A stretch of DNA of 29,086 nt, from positions 1 to 29,086 of the forward strand of contig WTXG01000374.1 of assembly GCA_022496185.1 (NCBI GenBank), in the 5' to 3' direction. This stretch comes from Multifurca ochricompacta (lineage: Eukaryota; Basidiomycota; Agaricomycetes; Russulales; Russulaceae). Shown here piece after piece: positions 26,580-29,086 of the stretch. The position numbers and the translations under genes were made by a program. Each line of letters begins with the position of its first letter. Positions within the stretch are counted from its first letter, which is position 1. The notes below the pieces were generated by a model. The model saw only the letters and a program-made list of their open reading frames with translations. It had not been told where the DNA came from and searched no databases.

Positions 26580-29086
26580 GATAAATGCCCATACCATAAA
26601 GAACGCTTATCCTCTTCCCCTCATTTCCGAACTCATTGATACCATGAGGGATAAGTCCCTATTCTCCAAAATGGATGTCCGGTGGGGGTACAATAACATC
26701 AGGATTAAAGAAGGAGATCAGTGCAAAGCAGCGTTCAAAACCAACCAGGGACTCTTCGAGCCAAATGTCATGTTCTTCGGTCTTACCAACTCGCCTGCCA
26801 CCTTCCAATCTATGATGAACCATATTTTCCGCGACCTTATCCTCACAGGCGAAGTAGTAGTGTACATGGATGATATCCTTGTGGCTACAACAGACAATCT
26901 GGCCCATCACAGGGAGCGTGTTCACCAAGTGTTGGACATTTTGCACGAGCACAATCTATACCTCAAACCGGCAAAATGCTCATTTGAACAACAGAGCATA
27001 GAGTACTTGGGGGTTATCCTGGAAGGAGGACGGGTTCGGATGGATCCAGTAAAGGTGCAAGGGATTCGAGAATGGCCCATACCCACATGTATCAAGGATG
27101 TGCGATCCTTCATCGGGTTCTGCAACTTCTACCGACGATTTGTACGAGGATTCTCGGGCATGGCCCAACCATTGAATGGGCTGTTAAAGAAGGATACACC
27201 CTGGCACTGGGGGAACGAACAACAACAAGCCTTCGAACAGATCCGAGACATTGTAGGCTCAGAACCAGTTCTTCTGCAGCCAGACCTGGAAAAGCCCTTT
27301 GAACTCGAAGTCGATGCATCACGCTTTGCAAACGGAGCCATACTAAACCAACAGGATGTGGCAGGACTACTTCATCCAGTCGCCTTTTACTCGGAAACAT
27401 TCTCGCCAGCAGAACGGAATTATGATATCTGGGACAGAGAACTGCTTGCCATTGTAAAGGCACTACGACACTGGCAACCATACCTAGCAGGAACTCCCCA
27501 TAAGACCACTATTCACACTGACCACTCCAACCTATTATATTGGAAGGAACCCCACAAGATTAGTCGGCGGGTTGCACACGAAGTCCTAGAACTGGAGGAA
27601 TATAACTTCGTGTTGAAACATATTGCAGGAAGTCGCAATGCACGCGCAGATGCCTTGTCACGATGGCCTGATTGGAACAATGGAGAGGAGGACAATAATG
27701 ATGTCACGGTCCTGCCTGAAGAAGTTTTTGCAAAAACCGCCATCGTGAGCCTCCATGACATGGACCTATGGGCTCAAGTTTCACAAAACATGAACCAACA
27801 GTTATGCGAGTCATGGGCAGATGCGCATAATCTAAAGAAAATCGATGGCATTTGGTGGAAGGAGGGGGACCGACTCGTTGTCACCGGTGGCAACAACATT
27901 AAGAGGGGGGTGATCCATTTTCACCACGACCTTCCCTCTGCAGGCCACCCTGGCATTGCCAACACGTATGCCTTGGCCAAACGAGACTACTGGTGGCCAA
28001 ACATGAAGAAAGATGTGGAAGACTATGTGAAAGGATGCGTGGACTGCCAAGCCAACAAAGTAAACACACACCCGCACCCGCCAGCACCATTCCCAATCAC
28101 ACCTACGGCCTCATTACCGTTCCAGACCATTGCGATGGACTTCATAGTCAAACTCCCCATCTCCAGAGGGTTCGACTCGATCTTAACCATCACTGACCAC
28201 GATTGCTCTAAAGCGGCACTGTTCATACCCTGTAATGAGTCCGTCACAGCGGAAGGCGTAGCCAAACTTTACCTGGATCACGTCTACAGGCACTATGGCC
28301 TCCCCGAAAAGATCATCTCTGACCGCGACCCACGCTTTACCTCTGCCTTTGCCAGGGCACTCTGTAAGACCTTGGACATCACCCAGAACATTTCAACCAC
28401 CTACCATCCACAGACTGACGGACAATCAGAAAGAACGAACCAATGGCTAGAACAGTATCTTCGATTCTGGTGCAACGGACGACAGGACAACTGGGCTGAC
28501 TGGCTAGCAATGGCAGAGTTTGCACACAACTCATGGCCCAACGGGACTACCAAGACCCCTCCATTCTCACTTATCATGGGATGGACACCACGGACCAACT
28601 GGACCAAGAAACCCACAAATGTCCCATCGGCTGCGCAGCGTATCAGCCAATGGGAGGAGATCAGGAAATCGGCCAATGAAAACCTGCTTAAGGCGCAAAG
28701 AACCCTATCTGAAAGGCCGTCAAAGTTCACGCCTTATCAGACCAATGACCTCGTCTGGCTGGAGGGAAAGAATATTCACACGTCACACCCCACTGCCAAA
28801 TTAGCCCCCCGACGCCACGGGCCCTTCACGATAACGAGGAAGCTGTCAGATGTGTCATATGAACTCGGACTTCCACCCACATGGAGAATTCACCCAGTCT
28901 TCCATGCCCGACTTCTGACACCTTACAAAGAGACAACCCTGCATGGGGAGAACTTCCCGAGACCCCCCCCTGAATTAATCGATGGAGAAGCGGAGTGGGA
29001 AGTGGAGCGAATTCTGGATTCCTCATGTAAAGGCCGAGGGTGCAAGCTGCATTACCTAGTCAAGTGGAAAGGATTCCCAGACTCCA
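26575..29086 (+). CDS. pol: Element D pol, RT to chromodomain, open to the window edge
   Basis: One uninterrupted frame of about 837 codons continues D's RT after [32 protein letters not shown] (26863-26874), KCSFEQQSIEYLGVIL. RNase H: LEVDASRFANG, WDRELLAIVKAL, HTDHSNLLYW, NARADALSRW. Integrase: HHCC zinc finger (HFHHD, GHPG, GCVDCQ), then the core aspartates in AMDFIVKLP and SDRDPRF and the Glu in HPQTDGQSE, spaced as in D,D-35-E. The integrase tail (APRRHGPFTI, WRIHPVFHARLL) and the first half of a chromodomain ([13 protein letters not shown]) reach the edge. All catalytic residues I can place are present. It lacks its protease and RT start because of E. Confidence 0.93.

Larger units (their letters stand above)
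16161..29086 (+). mobile_element. Element D: Ty3/gypsy chromovirus, split by E and running off the right edge
   Basis: D occupies 16161-19151 and 26575-29086. It has a 5' LTR, self-priming site, gag, protease and the start of RT, then element E, then the rest of RT, RNase H, integrase and part of the chromodomain. The RT frame on both sides of E joins through the CGACG target duplication. The left flank aatcg (16156-16160) is the predicted left target duplication of D. Gag and the right pol half are open, but the 5' coding region and the protease-RT junction carry one-base losses. Confidence 0.92.

Noticed and set aside
1..29086. A host gene or a gene cluster between the elements.
   Set aside because: All junctions pass from one element directly to the next. 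No stretch above 300 bases is left that is not LTR, leader, untranslated region or decayed element coding sequence.

Overview
The window looks like a retrotransposon graveyard from a filamentous fungus, most likely a basidiomycete of the Agaricomycetes. The reasons are Ty3/gypsy chromoviruses with a chromodomain behind integrase, Ty1/copia relatives beside them, a self-priming architecture of the Tf1/sushi type, and CpG-type decay of the older copies. No host gene, rRNA, tRNA gene or CRISPR array was recognised. Nearly every base belongs to one of eight LTR elements, called A to H here.

Layout. A (1-2291, +) is the 3' part of a gypsy element: integrase tail, chromodomain, a third ORF, polypurine tract and 3' LTR. 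It abuts F (2292-3034, -), the 5' leader, primer site and 5' LTR of a copia element. F abuts G (3035-8723, +), a decayed copia element carrying integrase, reverse transcriptase, RNase H and a broken 3' LTR. H (3921-6218, -) is a short copia derivative with both LTRs and a 5-bp target duplication, inserted in G. B (8724-14225, -) is an old gypsy element that cuts the 3' LTR of G. B has an LTR, a third ORF, chromodomain, integrase, RNase H, RT, protease and the end of gag. C (14226-16160, +) is a gypsy LTR, leader and gag that cuts the gag of B. D (16161-19151 and 26575-29086, +) is a gypsy element that cuts the gag of C. E (19152-26574, -) is a complete gypsy copy inserted in the RT region of D, with a matching CGACG target duplication. 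If the off-window ends behave as expected, G contains B, B contains C, C contains D and D contains E: a five-level nest.

How the elements work. The gypsy copies share a plan: LTR, then an 11-12 nt primer site complementary to the predicted first bases of their own transcript, then gag, then pol in the -1 frame, then a third ORF that ends just before the polypurine tract. In D and E the primer site and transcript start differ by one base, yet the pairing is kept. A GGATTTT string sits in the same gag phase just before the gag stop in B, D and E. The copia elements F and H instead carry a primer site that matches the anticodon arm of initiator tRNA-Met.

Decay. In B, C and G in-frame stops are almost all TGA, often where a conserved arginine belongs, as expected from deamination of methylated CGA codons. 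In A and E the damage is mainly single-base indels. All alignments were made by eye, so percentages and boundaries are approximate.
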